Assembly: GCA_937864265.1 (NCBI GenBank)
Contig: CALMIR010000123.1
Span: 1 to 48,556, forward strand
Direction of reading: 5' to 3'
DNA length: 48,556 nt
Source: an uncultured Saprospirales bacterium
GTDB taxonomy: Bacteria; Bacteroidota; Bacteroidia; Chitinophagales; Saprospiraceae
The position numbers were made by a program, and so were the translations under genes. A model generated the notes under the pieces. The model made no database searches. It worked only from the letters and a program-made list of their open reading frames with translations, and was not told the DNA's origin. Positions 33,685 to 43,266 of this stretch are shown here, in pieces (position 1 is the stretch's first letter; every line of letters begins with the position of its first letter).

Positions 33685-34307
33685 TCGTTTTTGAATACCT
33701 TTTTTACAAAACCTTTTTGTTCGGCTCGAGCTTCATAGTCCGATTTCATTTTGCGGGTAAAAGCATTGTCTCGTTGTTCGTATTTTCCAGCATCTTTTCT
33801 TTGCCGGAATGCTTCATACAAAGTAACGGCACAGGCTACAGAGACATTCAGGCTCTGGGCCATGCCAACCTGGGGAATAATAAAATTTCCATCTGCGTGG
33901 GCTAGCGATGCCTGAGAAATGCCATCGTGCTCGTTGCCAAACAACAAAGCCATTGATTGGTTAAAATCCAGTTCATAGATAGAAGAGGCCGCTTCGTCTA
34001 AGTGAGTAGCCCAAATTTGATGGTAATTTTTTCTGACATGGGCAAAACAAGCATCCGTATCGGTGTATAGGTGTACATCCACCCATTTTTTGGTGCCACC
34101 AGAGCTGCGTTTGCCTACCGTAATTTTTTCAGGGTTCAGAAAAGGGTCAGAATACAGCACAAAGACTTCCCGGATTCCCACAGAGTCACAACTGCGCAAT
34201 ACCGCGCCGATGTTATGAGTATCGTGTACGTTTTCTAAAACAACCGTCAGATCAGCCTGGCGTTGTCTGGCTACCTGCCTGATTTTTTTCAGTCTTTCTG
34301 CTGTCAT
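33681..34307 (-). CDS. trmH: TrmH-type SPOUT RNA 2'-O-methyltransferase
   Basis: The 208-residue protein has the SPOUT knot motifs. Motif 1 is [14 protein letters not shown] (about 32-45) with the catalytic Arg, motif 2 is [13 protein letters not shown] (about 119-131) and motif 3 is [23 protein letters not shown] (about 143-165). The beginning ([17 protein letters not shown]) and the C-terminal tail rich in Lys and Arg match TrmH, which methylates G18 of tRNA, more than RlmB-type enzymes. It is a cytosolic dimer by family habit. It follows the periplasmic-binding lipoprotein gene with a 24-base gap and may be read from the guaA transcript. Confidence 0.9.
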   Translation of the reverse strand: MTAERLKKIRQVARQRQADLTVVLENVHDTHNIGAVLRSCDSVGIREVFVLYSDPFLNPEKITVGKRSSGGTKKWVDVHLYTDTDACFAHVRKNYHQIWATHLDEAASSIYELDFNQSMALLFGNEHDGISQASLAHADGNFIIPQVGMAQSLNVSVACAVTLYEAFRQRKDAGKYEQRDNAFTRKMKSDYEARAEQKGFVKKVFKND

Positions 34308-34331
34308 GTAGCTACAAACGTTCAGCCACCA

Positions 34332-35822
34332 TCAATTAGTTGGCTGAAACTGATAATCCTGAAAGCGGAGTATATTGACGAATTTATTTTCAAATTGCTC
34401 AATCGGGGCATTTTCAAACCCTGTCGTTTGGCCTGCCCGAACTACCCGCTCGAAGTCAAAACGCGTGTGCAGCATATCTTGGGCTTCGCGCTCCATCCAA
34501 TACTGAAATTTAGTCCCGTATTTGTTAATCATACGACCGCAATACAGCATCACATCGTAACCCAAGGTGGCTTCATCCTTGGGAATAGCTCCGTAGCGGT
34601 CGAAAAAGCGCTGACGGAAAAAACGTACATCCTGATCATAACCATCCAGGAATACATCGCTGCTCACGTGTACATTCAAGGTTTCGTAAAGGTCGATGTC
34701 GATTTTTTCATAGCTCATCCACTGCGGCATGCCATATACCTCGACATAATTGTCCGCATCAGCCGTCAATTTCAGCTTGCTGAGGAAAGAATAAATAAAT
34801 GTTTCGCTCGACCAGGATGGCAAAATAAATACCGTCGTATCGTTGTAACCCAAATAAGGGCGAAGGTCGATGTTTTGGTAAGTAGAAGACTCTTTTACCA
34901 GGTATTCACGGAATTGAACCGAGTCGGCCCTAGTACCGGAAATGATGTAATTTTTATTTTGAAAATAGGCAAAGCGGTCTTTTTCGGCATCAGAATCACG
35001 AGCTACCAATACAACTTGATTGGGCCGGAAGCGTTTGCGGACGTGTTCTGTAATGGCTTCACAGTGTGACTTTAGGCTGGGGCTTACCTGAATATAGTTG
35101 GGATTGTTGGAAGAGACCCCCGCTGCAGAGCTGTGTGGCGAAACAAAAGTTATGTTACTGCGCTTGGCAAATTCGGCCATCACTTGTACACATTCCCGGC
35201 GGTAAGGCCCTATGATCAGGTGGGAATTTAAGAGTTCCGTTCTCGTCGTTGTCAATCGGCTGACTTCCTTATCGGAAGCTTTGCTGTCCATGACATTCAC
35301 ATTGAGTTTGACGCCTTCTTCGTTCAGGTCTTCCAAGGCCAGTTGAACACCGCCGTAAAACTGCAGGGCCCAGTCAGAATTTTCTGGCAGTACTCCAGTA
35401 CTGGCACTGAACTGATTGCTCAAAAAGGGCAACACCACCGAAACCTGATAGGCGGTATAATAAGCCGTTCCAAATTCGCCATTGCGGATAAATTCAGAGC
35501 GTGGCCCCTCGCCCTCTTCAACTACGGCATTTGACTTGGATGATTTGATCGGAGGAATGGAATCTACCGGGATGTCCCGCCATTTGATGGTATCCATGAT
35601 TTCCACCGGAGTTTGTTCCACCACTACCAGGGTACCTGTCTCAGGGTCATATATTTTTCTGCCGGGAATGGGATCCAGTTCTGCCCCGTCCTTAGCTGGT
35701 TCTTCTGTCGATTGCGCTTTTTTGAATAGCTCGCAAGAGGGCAATATCCAAATCAGACCTATAAGCAGAAAAAGCCATTTACTCCCATTCGATGGTTGAA
35801 GGCGGTTTGGTACTGATATCAT
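34332..35822 (-). CDS. Lipoprotein with type 1 periplasmic-binding-protein fold
   Basis: The ATG at 35822 gives a lipoprotein signal ending LIWILPSC (Cys about 31) and 496 residues. A proline- and acid-rich linker (about 35-110) leads to a Leu/Ile/Val-binding-protein-like domain. It has [40 protein letters not shown], then [31 protein letters not shown] and [21 protein letters not shown]. No permease or ATPase gene adjoins, so it is probably a sensor or an LpoA-like envelope factor rather than an ABC importer subunit; that is inference. The gene begins inside guaA, overlapping it by 44 bases, which suggests translational coupling. Confidence 0.85.
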   Translation of the reverse strand: MISVPNRLQPSNGSKWLFLLIGLIWILPSCELFKKAQSTEEPAKDGAELDPIPGRKIYDPETGTLVVVEQTPVEIMDTIKWRDIPVDSIPPIKSSKSNAVVEEGEGPRSEFIRNGEFGTAYYTAYQVSVVLPFLSNQFSASTGVLPENSDWALQFYGGVQLALEDLNEEGVKLNVNVMDSKASDKEVSRLTTTRTELLNSHLIIGPYRRECVQVMAEFAKRSNITFVSPHSSAAGVSSNNPNYIQVSPSLKSHCEAITEHVRKRFRPNQVVLVARDSDAEKDRFAYFQNKNYIISGTRADSVQFREYLVKESSTYQNIDLRPYLGYNDTTVFILPSWSSETFIYSFLSKLKLTADADNYVEVYGMPQWMSYEKIDIDLYETLNVHVSSDVFLDGYDQDVRFFRQRFFDRYGAIPKDEATLGYDVMLYCGRMINKYGTKFQYWMEREAQDMLHTRFDFERVVRAGQTTGFENAPIEQFENKFVNILRFQDYQFQPTN

Positions 35823-37332
35823 AGACAACTCGATTTATTCCTTTTACATGATTGATAATCTCACTAGAAACAGCAGCCAGAAAATCGTAGGGCAATCGGC
35901 TCCACTCAGCGGTCATACCGTCCAATGAATTGACTGCTCGCAGGGCAATGGTTTGTTCATAGGTGCGTTCGTCGCCCATTACGCCGACGGATTGAATGGG
36001 CAATAATATGGTGGCTGCCTGCCAAACTTGATCGTACAAGTTATGCTTTTTTAAGCTATTTATGAAAATAGCGTCGGCTTCCTGAAGCAAATTTACTTTT
36101 TCTGGCGTGATTTCTCCTAAAATTCTAATTCCTAATCCGGGCCCCGGAAATGGATGGCGGTTGAGTATCTCCTGGGGAATCTCCAATTCCCGGCCTACTT
36201 TTCGCACTTCATCCTTGAACAACATGCGCAGTGGCTCTACAATTTTCAAATGCAATTTTTCCGGCAAACCTCCCACATTGTGATGCGATTTGATGGTCAC
36301 AGAGGGGCCGTGTACGGAGATGGACTCAATGACATCGGGATAAATGGTGCCTTGTCCCAGCCATTTGATGTCGGCGTCCCGATCTTCCATGCGCCGCCCT
36401 TCGCTTTCGAATACTTCGATGAAAACCCGACCGATGATTTTGCGTTTTTCTTCCGGGTTGGTGACGCCTTTCAGCGGGGTATAAAAGCGCTCTTTAGCAT
36501 CTATCCCTTCTATCTGCAAGCCCATGCCCTGATAGGAGGCCAGTACTTGCTCGAATTCGCCCTTGCGCAGCAGACCGTTATCAACGAAAAAACAATACAA
36601 TTGGTCACCTATTGCCCGATGTAGCAGCATGGCTGCAACAGTGGAGTCCACACCGCCTGAGAGCGCCATTAAAACGTGATCGCTGCCGATTTGTTGTTTC
36701 AGCTCTACTACCGTTTGCTCCACAAATGAGGCAGGAGTCCAGTTGCCGCTGCATCCCGCAATATTCAGGACGAAGTTTTTCAATAAAATGGCTCCATCCA
36801 AACTATGAGTGACCTCTGGGTGAAATTGAATCCCATATACCGGGGCATCAAAAGCTCCATTTTTAGAACGAAACGCAGCCACCTCAATGCTATCTGTCCC
36901 TGCCAGTAGTTCAAACTGTTCGGGCAGTTCCAAAATGGTATCGCCATGCGACATCCAAACCTGCGATTGCAAAGGCATTCCCTGCAACAATTCATTGTTT
37001 TGATCTATCCGACTCAAACTGGCTTTACCGTATTCACGTTTGGACGAACGCGCCACTTGGCCGCCATAATATTGGGCCATGTACTGCGCCCCATAGCAAA
37101 TGCCCAATACCGGCTTTTTACCCACCACGGCATCCATATCGGGGTGCAGGGCTGCTGCTTCCATGACGGAAAAAGGACTGCCGGATAAGATAATGGCTTT
37201 GACGGAATCGTCTAGGTAGGGCAGCTTATTGTAAGGGACTATTTCGCAGTAAACATGGAGTTCTCGAACACGCCTGGCAATGAGTTGCGTGTATTGAGAC
37301 CCCAGGTCCAGGATGATAATTTTCTCATTCAT
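35779..37332 (-). CDS. guaA: GMP synthase (glutamine-hydrolysing)
   Basis: GuaA (EC 6.3.5.2) converts XMP to GMP with ATP and glutamine. The 517-residue protein has the class I amidotransferase domain with the triad Cys79 (GICYGAQY), His171 and Glu173 (FHPEVTHS). The PP-loop ATP pyrophosphatase domain has SGGVDS (225-230), followed by the dimerisation domain ending in KPPSTIEWE. It starts at the ATG at 37332. A -7 box TATATTTG lies at 37344-37337, only five bases before the ATG, which would make an almost leaderless mRNA, but no good -33 box is seen. The next gene overlaps its end by 44 bases. Confidence 0.98.
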   Translation of the reverse strand: MNEKIIILDLGSQYTQLIARRVRELHVYCEIVPYNKLPYLDDSVKAIILSGSPFSVMEAAALHPDMDAVVGKKPVLGICYGAQYMAQYYGGQVARSSKREYGKASLSRIDQNNELLQGMPLQSQVWMSHGDTILELPEQFELLAGTDSIEVAAFRSKNGAFDAPVYGIQFHPEVTHSLDGAILLKNFVLNIAGCSGNWTPASFVEQTVVELKQQIGSDHVLMALSGGVDSTVAAMLLHRAIGDQLYCFFVDNGLLRKGEFEQVLASYQGMGLQIEGIDAKERFYTPLKGVTNPEEKRKIIGRVFIEVFESEGRRMEDRDADIKWLGQGTIYPDVIESISVHGPSVTIKSHHNVGGLPEKLHLKIVEPLRMLFKDEVRKVGRELEIPQEILNRHPFPGPGLGIRILGEITPEKVNLLQEADAIFINSLKKHNLYDQVWQAATILLPIQSVGVMGDERTYEQTIALRAVNSLDGMTAEWSRLPYDFLAAVSSEIINHVKGINRVVYDISTKPPSTIEWE

Positions 37333-37415
37333 GCCGCAAATATAGCTGGAATCGGGAAGTTTTGAATGATTTACTTTTTGTTAATCGTTCTAAACCCCGT
37401 TTTTTAAGGCGAATA

Positions 37416-37457
37416 CCCCTCCCAAAACCAGCTTTTAAATAGGTATGTTGGGAGGGG
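37416..37457 (-). terminator. Hairpin after the giant T9SS gene
   Basis: CCCCTCCCAA and TTGGGAGGGG form a perfect 10-base stem (37416-37425 with 37448-37457), 11 bases beyond the stop of the T9SS gene on the minus strand. The loop is 22 bases. A weak T-rich stretch follows, and a run of six A/T pairs lies further down. It probably terminates the giant gene and insulates guaA. Confidence 0.55.
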
Positions 37458-37467
37458 CCTACAGCCT

Positions 37468-40400
37468 TTAGCGCAGAAGCGTCACTTCGCCTTGCATTTT
37501 ATCCATAGGCAGTACGCCGGCTACAACGACCTGGATGTAATAGACATACACATCGCTGGGTTGATCTTTGCCGTTGTAGGTGCCATTCCAGCCTTGGCTT
37601 GGATTTTCGTTGTCGTAAACCAGCTGCCCCCAGCGGTTGAAGATTTTAAACTCAACGATTTCGATGTTTTCGGGCTTGTTATTGGTGACGAAAGAGAAGA
37701 AATCGTTGGTATTATCGCCGTTGGGGGTGAAAGCGTTGGGCATATCCACCAGGGTAGGTTTGACATTGAGTGTGGTGGCGCCATTGGCGTCGCAGGAAGT
37801 GGGCGTTTCAATCTGTACGGAGAAGTTGATATCGCCTTCTTGCAACAGCGTCACGTCGATGCTTTCCAGGCCAGTACCGGATGCGATGACTGAATCGCCT
37901 TGCAGCCAAGTGAATTGCAGGTCTTCAGCATCCAGAGCGGTTTCATAGAGGGCTGTAAGTGTAACCATATCGCCCAATAAGGCATTGGTTAGCAATGAAT
38001 CGGGTGTGATGTCAATGCCAAAGGTACTTACCCCGTCTTCTACCGAAACGCTGATTTCGTCGGTAATGGACTGGCAGCCACCGCCGCTGGTGTATTGCAA
38101 GGTATAGGTTGTTGTCTCAAAGGGCGAAACGGTAATGGAAGGCCCTGTAAAAACACTGCCATCACTGCCTATCCATTCAAACGAATCACCAGAACTGCCA
38201 CCTTCTACAGTTGCCGTTAAGATGGCTGCATCGCCAGAGCAAATCAATGCCGCAGATGATTCCAGGTTCAGGTTGACATTTTGAATAACTTCGACCAATA
38301 CATCTTCCACAACTGGTTCACAGCCTACGCTAGCGGCTGTAAGGGTGTAGAGCGTTGTTTGGGTAGGGCTGACAATAGGTTCTGCGCCCGTAGGAGCCGG
38401 GCCAGGCTCTGCCGTCCAGACATAAGTGGAATTCTCGTCGCTGGCGTAGTTGAGCTGCACCGACTCGCCGAGGCAGATGATGGTATCATTCGCGATGGCC
38501 ACAGTAGGAGATGGGTTGACCGTAATGGTGATTTCTTGGTTGATCTCGTCGCAACCGCCGCCGCTGCTGAAATTTAGGAAATAAGTGGCCGTCTGCTCAG
38601 GGCTGACCGTGATTTGCTGAGTATTCAGCACCTCTTGATTGATGGAATTGGTCCAGGTGAAGCTGTCGTCATTGCTGCCATTGACAACGACGGCCTGGAT
38701 AGTGACTGGGTCGCCCTCACAAATGGCTGTGGTGCTCGCTTCAATATTGACTGTGGCTTGTGGGATCACTTGAACGGTAACTTCCGCCTCCACGGGTGGG
38801 CAAAAGCCATTGTCAGCTACTAAGAAATAGGTCGTGGTAGTATTTGGCGTCACGACCAATGGCATATTCGGATCATCTATTACCGTTCCAAAGTCGGGAT
38901 CGGTAGAAGTCCAGGTATAAGTTGACAAGTCATCAAACAGAAAATTGAGCTGCAAGCTGCCGCCGGGGCACACCGAGTTGATGGTATTTAAAGCAAAAAC
39001 AGGCGGATCTATGACGGCTACATTGGCTGATAATTGCAAATCGCATCCGAAATTTTTGATTTCCACACTATAAGTGGCATCCATCGTAGGTGATGCTGTT
39101 GGATCGAAGCAATCCGTACAACTCAATCCGTCGCCCATCCAGGTAAACTCCTCGTAACTGCTGCTTATTTCCAAAAGAAAACTGACCTGATCGCCGGGAC
39201 AAATGGTAGCATTTTGAGGCGTCAGCGTCGCAATGGGCGGCTCAATGACGATAATTTCAATTTCAGCCGTATCGCTACAAGCGCGGTTGGTGGTAATCCT
39301 TTGGTAGATGAAAGTATCCAATGTGGTGATCACCATATTCCACAGGGTATCCGAAGTTTCGTAGCCAGGGCCTTGCAGCCATTGGTGCATGATGTCGGGG
39401 AAGGCCGAAGGTTCGTAGGTGTTTGAAACCAATTGTACGATTTCCCCCTGGCAATAAGTCTCTTTCATCGGGACTGCTTCCAGACCACCCGCAGGCAGTG
39501 AGTCCACCCGGATAAATATAGAATCCATCACGACACAGTCACCTATATTAAAGGTAGCAAAATACCAATTGGTGACCGTAGGCGTCGCTACGGTATAAAG
39601 CCCACTTGTTTCGCTCAATGAGCCATCATCGGGTGTCCAAACCAAATCAATGCCAGAACCTGTACTGGTGATGGCATTCAATTCAACCATTTCGCCCAGG
39701 CATATTTCCAGCGAATCGGGGTTGGTTATTTGTACATCAGCGGGCGCAACAGTCACGGTAACATAAGCCGTATCTCGGCAAAAACCATTCATACTGGCCG
39801 CAATCAATTGATAAGTCGTTGTTTCTTCAGGGGTAGCAATAGGGCCGGAACTAGTCGGATTGTCTAAGCCCTCGGTTGGTGTCCAGGAGAAAAGGGTTAT
39901 ATTGGTGTTGATGACTTCGGCTAGCTGTACGCTAAAGTTTTGGCAAACCAAAGTATCATTGGCCACCTCTGGGAAAAAATATTGAACAACCGGAATCATC
40001 AGGGTGTCCTTAGCGACGCAGCCGGAAACTTCTACCGAGGCAATATATATGGTTGTCGTTTGAGGGGTGGCAATGGGCGTTGGGCTGGTCGGGTCACTAA
40101 GCGCCGTCTCTGGCAACCAAGTGAGGTTTTGATGGTTGACGTTATCGCTGACTTGTAGCTGCACGCTTTCTCCCCGGCAAATAGGGATTGGCGTAACCGC
40201 CTCCAAGGTCAGTATTGGGTTGACTATCTGTAGAAATACCGAATCTACATCAGCACATGGCCCTACATTACCCTGCACACTGATCCACATATCGTTTGGA
40301 GGCGTCACGATAGGTGTACTGCTGGTAGGGTCGTCAAAAACGTTAACGGGTTGCCAAAAATAGCTGGAAGCACCCGATACTTCCAACTGTACGCTGCTAT

Positions 40401-42465
40401 TCGCACAAACCAGCACAGTATCCTGAGGCGCTTGTATGTTTACTAAAACTTGATCTTCCAGATTGACGGTCAGTTGCGTGTAGGTGACTTCGCCACAACC
40501 AAAGTTATTGGTTAAACTGATGATGATGGTTTCTGTGCCTTCAATTTCCAAATCGGATAGCACTGTGATAGGAAAGGCGAGTTGGGTGACACCTGCCGGG
40601 ATGGTTACAGTAGAGGGGATATCCAATAAATAATCGAAACCTGGAGTAGCAGTACCCTCGACGTTGAACACCACATTATAGGATTGGTCTGTCTCGCTTG
40701 GTGAACTGATGCTGATGATCAATTCATCCGGTAAATTGGTGCAATCTTCTACCAAATAATCAATTCCAGAGTTGAAATTGATGCTCAGTTCGGGGGTGCC
40801 CCCTTCCAATTCGGCAATAAAAACACCGGAATCAAAAATACCATCGCCACGGTCGGCAATGGCCAGTTTGAGGTGATAAGTATTACAAGGTGTAACAGCA
40901 GAACGGGCCGTCAGGCTTTTTTTTACGCCTAAATAATCTGAGGTCAAGCCGTCGTATTGCAAGCTGATCCCATTTTCATTGTTTCGATAGTATTCCCAGT
41001 TGATTAGGTTGTTGACGCTATTGATTTGCACCGGCGTAGCGCTTCCATCGGGCAATACGGCAATATTTTGTTGGTTATTCATGTTGGGATCACCGACGAT
41101 CCCCGGGCCGGATATAAGAAAGGCAAAAATATCGTTAAAGCCCAGGTTCACGTATTCCGGATATTCCTCCGAACCAAATACATACTCAAAGGTGAGTTCA
41201 TCGGTGGCTACAAAAACATCCAATTCGACGATACAGGCATCCTGTGATTCTGTAAAGTCACCTAAAATGGTGGACAAATAATCCAGGTCAGGATCACCGG
41301 GAAACCCATTGTCGGCGGTAAATGAATTGCCGAAGCCGTCGTCAAAATTTGGGCCTACTGCCCAATCCAAGTTGCCAGTGCTGAGCAATAACCCTCTCTC
41401 CAGCCCGAGATCAGTATCATCACCGGCCTCAAAAAGGCCAAATGCGCCGGATGCGCAATTGATATCTGTGATTTCAACAGTTGTTACCGGAGTAGAAACA
41501 AAGTCTATAATATCCTGATCTTCAATGTTTGATGTCACCGTTATGGGGATATTCTGTTCGCAATCGTTAGAGCACTCCCAATGTCCTTGGAAGCCTTCGA
41601 AGGTTGTAAAAGCATCAGAGGTAAATTCCACGGTAAGGCAACCGCTGGTGGCTTGTACTTGGTAACAAACGCCGCCACCCCCATCAGAGTCAAAAAAGTC
41701 AAAACCTCCTAGTTGACCGATGATAGGCCCAGACGCCTGGTCATTATCGTAAAAAGTCAGGACATCAAAGCCGCTAGGCTCAATATTATAGTAATCGAGT
41801 GTAAAGGTGATGCACTCATGGGGTTGAGTGGGGCAAATCACAAAAACGTGGTTTTCATCGTTGCCATAGTCGCCATCAGCGCCACCGGTGTCCAGCAATT
41901 CGCCGCTGCACAGGGTCGAACCGCCTTCATCAATCGTGCTGGAGGGGGCCATTTCATCGATACAGAGTTGAAACGATCCCCAATTGGGCGTACCTGTGGC
42001 GGAATAGTCGTTGATTCGGAGGAAATAAGTTACATTTGGCGTCAGCCCGAAGACATCAATTTCTACTATGTTGTCTCCATTGGCCGCCGATCCGCAATAA
42101 CCTAAATCGGCTAGGCCATTGAATTCGCACTCCCCGCGGTATAGCGCGATTTGAGGATTGGACATGGCAGCGATCATACCATCGCTGATACCGGTAACCG
42201 TAATCGTATAATCAAATATGGTATCGCTGGTGGTAAAGGCGAACCACACGTCATTTTGTACCCCGCCACCGTTGAAACAAGAGGGGATATTTCCAAAACC
42301 AATATCGCTTGGGGTTGCATTCACGTTATTGAAAAATACCGTGTCTGGACAGAAAGGGGCAACACCCAAATCAATGATTCCGTCACAATCGTCATTGACA
42401 GGTTGGGCGGTTAGGGCTACAGAGAAAAGCGCAAGCAAGGTTAAAATAAAGATCAATCGCATCAT
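37468..42465 (-). CDS. Giant T9SS type B cargo: CUB, choice-of-anchor L, Calx-beta and Ig-like repeats
   Basis: This 1665-residue exported protein starts with a signal peptide (MMRLIFILTLLALFSVALTA). Domains in order: a jelly-roll-like head (about 25-172); a CUB-like domain (about 186-298, CSGELLDTGG to GHWEC); a choice-of-anchor L domain (about 306-555, with VFGSEEYPEYVNLGFNDIF); and a Calx-beta-like domain (about 560-672, ATPGFDYLLDIPSTVTIPAG). Then come ten repeats of about 70-95 residues, most opening (I/V)C-x-G-x-x-V-x-L, holding W near the middle and TT-x-Y, and closing G-C. The C-terminal 95 residues (MPNAFTPNGDNTNDFF, FKIFNRWGQLVYDN, YYIQVVV, GEVTLLR) form the gliding-motility/T9SS type B sorting domain. 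It is probably a surface-attached adhesin or sheath protein. Confidence 0.93.
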   Translation of the reverse strand: MMRLIFILTLLALFSVALTAQPVNDDCDGIIDLGVAPFCPDTVFFNNVNATPSDIGFGNIPSCFNGGGVQNDVWFAFTTSDTIFDYTITVTGISDGMIAAMSNPQIALYRGECEFNGLADLGYCGSAANGDNIVEIDVFGLTPNVTYFLRINDYSATGTPNWGSFQLCIDEMAPSSTIDEGGSTLCSGELLDTGGADGDYGNDENHVFVICPTQPHECITFTLDYYNIEPSGFDVLTFYDNDQASGPIIGQLGGFDFFDSDGGGGVCYQVQATSGCLTVEFTSDAFTTFEGFQGHWECSNDCEQNIPITVTSNIEDQDIIDFVSTPVTTVEITDINCASGAFGLFEAGDDTDLGLERGLLLSTGNLDWAVGPNFDDGFGNSFTADNGFPGDPDLDYLSTILGDFTESQDACIVELDVFVATDELTFEYVFGSEEYPEYVNLGFNDIFAFLISGPGIVGDPNMNNQQNIAVLPDGSATPVQINSVNNLINWEYYRNNENGISLQYDGLTSDYLGVKKSLTARSAVTPCNTYHLKLAIADRGDGIFDSGVFIAELEGGTPELSINFNSGIDYLVEDCTNLPDELIISISSPSETDQSYNVVFNVEGTATPGFDYLLDIPSTVTIPAGVTQLAFPITVLSDLEIEGTETIIISLTNNFGCGEVTYTQLTVNLEDQVLVNIQAPQDTVLVCANSSVQLEVSGASSYFWQPVNVFDDPTSSTPIVTPPNDMWISVQGNVGPCADVDSVFLQIVNPILTLEAVTPIPICRGESVQLQVSDNVNHQNLTWLPETALSDPTSPTPIATPQTTTIYIASVEVSGCVAKDTLMIPVVQYFFPEVANDTLVCQNFSVQLAEVINTNITLFSWTPTEGLDNPTSSGPIATPEETTTYQLIAASMNGFCRDTAYVTVTVAPADVQITNPDSLEICLGEMVELNAITSTGSGIDLVWTPDDGSLSETSGLYTVATPTVTNWYFATFNIGDCVVMDSIFIRVDSLPAGGLEAVPMKETYCQGEIVQLVSNTYEPSAFPDIMHQWLQGPGYETSDTLWNMVITTLDTFIYQRITTNRACSDTAEIEIIVIEPPIATLTPQNATICPGDQVSFLLEISSSYEEFTWMGDGLSCTDCFDPTASPTMDATYSVEIKNFGCDLQLSANVAVIDPPVFALNTINSVCPGGSLQLNFLFDDLSTYTWTSTDPDFGTVIDDPNMPLVVTPNTTTTYFLVADNGFCPPVEAEVTVQVIPQATVNIEASTTAICEGDPVTIQAVVVNGSNDDSFTWTNSINQEVLNTQQITVSPEQTATYFLNFSSGGGCDEINQEITITVNPSPTVAIANDTIICLGESVQLNYASDENSTYVWTAEPGPAPTGAEPIVSPTQTTLYTLTAASVGCEPVVEDVLVEVIQNVNLNLESSAALICSGDAAILTATVEGGSSGDSFEWIGSDGSVFTGPSITVSPFETTTYTLQYTSGGGCQSITDEISVSVEDGVSTFGIDITPDSLLTNALLGDMVTLTALYETALDAEDLQFTWLQGDSVIASGTGLESIDVTLLQEGDINFSVQIETPTSCDANGATTLNVKPTLVDMPNAFTPNGDNTNDFFSFVTNNKPENIEIVEFKIFNRWGQLVYDNENPSQGWNGTYNGKDQPSDVYVYYIQVVVAGVLPMDKMQGEVTLLR

Positions 42466-42596
42466 TTCGGCTTTGATGTGGTGAATTTCAAGGCTCTAAA
42501 GTAGCAATTCCCTTTAAAAAAGTGTCCGACAAATAAGCAAATTCATAATCCGGGTGACAAAAATGGACAGTTTTGGGCTGGGCAGAAGCCTAGTTT

Positions 42597-42646
42597 GGTT
42601 TCAGGTTTCAAGCTGGGCTGAAACCTGAGACCAGAAACCTGAGACT
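42597..42646. repeat. Post-stop hairpin of GGTTTC words
   Basis: GGTTTCAGGTTTCA (42597-42610) pairs with TGAAACCTGAGACC (42619-42632) with one mismatch around an 8-base loop. A further GAAACCTGAGACT repeats at 42635-42647. On the minus strand it begins about a dozen bases after the stop of the cytochrome gene. It shares words with the hairpin at 47282. No T-tract follows. Confidence 0.6.
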
Positions 42647-42658
42647 CTAATATCCCTT

Positions 42659-43081
42659 TCAATCATCTGCGCAAGCTTCCAGACCTTTTTCAACCACGTC
42701 AAAGCGTAAATACCCGTAATCATTGCCCCAAGCTTGGTTCATATAATTGATGATGTTGGCAATTTCAAAATCGCTCAATTGAGGAAAACCAGGCATGGGG
42801 TTGGCATAAGGCATGCCATTAACCCTCAAGGTATCCGATGTACCATATCGGATGATGCAAGCCACTTCAGCCGGGTATTTTTGCACAAAATCGGCTTTTG
42901 CCAAAGGTGGAATCAGCCCCTCCAATCCCGTTCCGTCTTCCATGTGGCAATTGACACAGAAATTGGTGTACAGTATTTCCCCTTGTTGATGCGGGTTGCT
43001 TTCACAACCCATTTGAAGGCATATTGCCAGCAAGCTTAAACAGCCTGCTATTTTCCTCCATTCCCATTTTTTGGTATCCAT
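42659..43081 (-). CDS. Small c-type cytochrome lipoprotein
   Basis: The ATG at 43081 gives a 140-residue protein (MDTKKWEWRKIAGCLSLLAI) with a lipobox LQMGC (Cys26); the frame is open upstream but only with implausible sequence. A single haem c site C42-V-N-C45-H46 is followed by the mono-haem class I fold. An axial Met is likely M90 (VNGMPYANP) or M96 (PMPGF), and LSDFEIANIINYMNQAWG is the usual last helix. It would carry electrons on the outer leaflet of the inner membrane or on the outer membrane. No oxidase genes adjoin. It is divergent from the photolyase gene with a 185-base spacer. Confidence 0.93.
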   Translation of the reverse strand: MDTKKWEWRKIAGCLSLLAICLQMGCESNPHQQGEILYTNFCVNCHMEDGTGLEGLIPPLAKADFVQKYPAEVACIIRYGTSDTLRVNGMPYANPMPGFPQLSDFEIANIINYMNQAWGNDYGYLRFDVVEKGLEACADD

Positions 43082-43156
43082 TTGCAGTTGAAAAGATTTA
43101 TTTGTTTGATAAACAGGCGTTTGTGGTTTTTTTGATCTCCCATAATCCCGGCAGGC

Positions 43157-43187
43157 CAAAGTATAAAAAATAACACTATTTTTACAA
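43157..43187 (-). promoter_or_regulatory. Possible promoter of the cytochrome gene
   Basis: On the minus strand TTG (43187-43185) and TATACTTTG (43165-43157) are 19 bases apart, an approximate Bacteroidota promoter. It would give a leader of about 70 bases. In the same spacer CTTTCAA/TTGAAAG with outer GGGGTTT/AAACCCC (43199-43241) can form a hairpin about 25 bases before the photolyase start; its role is unknown. Confidence 0.35.
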
Positions 43188-43266
43188 CCAACACAAAAGG
43201 GGTTTGTTTTACTTTCAAGTTTTATTGAAAGCAAAAACCCCAAAGCCCCAATCAAAATAAAAGGTC

